Below are positions 14,027 to 14,309 of a stretch of 14,309 bases of DNA, piece by piece. Numbering within the stretch: the first letter of the stretch is position 1; each line of letters begins with the position of its first letter. This DNA is from an uncultured Spirochaetaceae bacterium (lineage in GTDB: Bacteria > Spirochaetota > Spirochaetia > Sphaerochaetales > Sphaerochaetaceae). The stretch covers positions 1-14,309 of the forward strand of contig CANRIJ010000028.1 in NCBI GenBank assembly GCA_947630635.1, written 5' to 3'. Under the pieces are notes generated by a model. That model worked only from the letters and a program-made list of their open reading frames with translations, ran no database searches and had not been told where the DNA came from. The translations under genes and the position numbers were made by a program.

Positions 14027-14309
14027 TAGATCGTATCCTTCAAGCTGACGCTTACGTTTGTTCCAACCCAGTATCCAGCATCAACTGCGCCTAGATTGAT
14101 TATGTATGAGTCGATTGCAATCGCTATTCCATTTATAAGCGGCAGAAGTCCGACGAGAACGCACTCTCTTCCCAAAAGGTTTACTCCAACTAGTCTCAGG
14201 GCAAGAATTGATGCCATAAGAGTCTCTCCTCCGAGAGCAGCGGAGGATACAAAGGAGGTTAGGGCAATTGAGAATGCGATTGCAAATGCAACCGGTAGGC
14301 TGACGCTTC
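14026..14309 (-). CDS. C-terminal end of a membrane transporter-like protein, truncated by window edge
   Basis: The frame is open to the right edge of the window, so only the last 94 residues are seen; the Met codon at 14217 is internal to it. The visible part has two hydrophobic stretches around SFVSSAALGGETLMASILAL and LVGLLPLINGIAIAIDSYII, then a short C-terminus ending LKDTI. The layout loosely recalls the last hairpin and final helix of dicarboxylate/amino-acid:cation symporters (DAACS). However, the acidic/arginine substrate residues of that family (the DxxRTxxNVxGD pattern) are not clearly present. Family assignment is weak. The TAA stop overlaps the ATG of the following membrane-protein gene by one base. 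Confidence 0.5.
   Translation of the reverse strand, partial: SVSLPVAFAIAFSIALTSFVSSAALGGETLMASILALRLVGVNLLGRECVLVGLLPLINGIAIAIDSYIINLGAVDAGYWVGTNVSVSLKDTI

Noticed and set aside
1..14309. CRISPR arrays, insertion sequences, tRNA or rRNA genes, prophage genes
   Set aside because: No regular repeat-spacer pattern, transposase motif, terminal repeats or recognisable RNA gene was seen on reading both strands.

Overview
The window is a compact bacterial chromosome segment of moderate-to-low GC. Its genes are mostly housekeeping, with AT-rich intergenic gaps and frequent AGA/AGG arginine and GAG glutamate codons. Two adjacent rubrerythrin genes (non-haem iron peroxide defence) suggest an anaerobe. 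The protein flavour is compatible with a spirochaete, but no marker here proves the phylum, so that assignment is tentative.

Layout from the left: the end of a MATE-family exporter; a tandem pair of 179-residue rubrerythrins separated by a rho-independent terminator and closed by a second, bidirectional one; a minus-strand PfkB/adenosine-kinase-like sugar kinase with a near-consensus promoter that appears to give a leaderless mRNA. Next is a 435-bp non-coding block with four exact TTTTCCACA boxes around two extremely AT-rich stretches, which looks like a DnaA-binding, origin-like region. After it comes a minus-strand, degenerate NtrC-type AAA+ protein without a DNA-binding domain. The minus-strand pair of S41 C-terminal processing protease and rsmE follows, with an mRNA hairpin at their junction. 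A divergent promoter region then leads into the plus-strand operon lgt, Xaa-Pro aminopeptidase, gpmI, in which lgt overlaps the peptidase gene by 56 bp and gpmI starts directly after the peptidase stop.

The right end is a minus-strand three-gene set with 1-nt stop/start overlaps: the end of a membrane transporter-like protein (cut by the window edge), an unrecognised multi-pass membrane protein, and a 404-residue protein with a C-terminal PD-(D/E)XK nuclease motif resembling the PDDEXK_7/DUF2357 (McrC-like) group. This coupled membrane protein plus nuclease pair, and the DnaA-box block, are the two most interesting parts of the window. The remainder serves envelope lipoprotein maturation (lgt), periplasmic proteolysis (S41), peptide turnover, glycolysis (gpmI), rRNA modification (rsmE) and peroxide defence.
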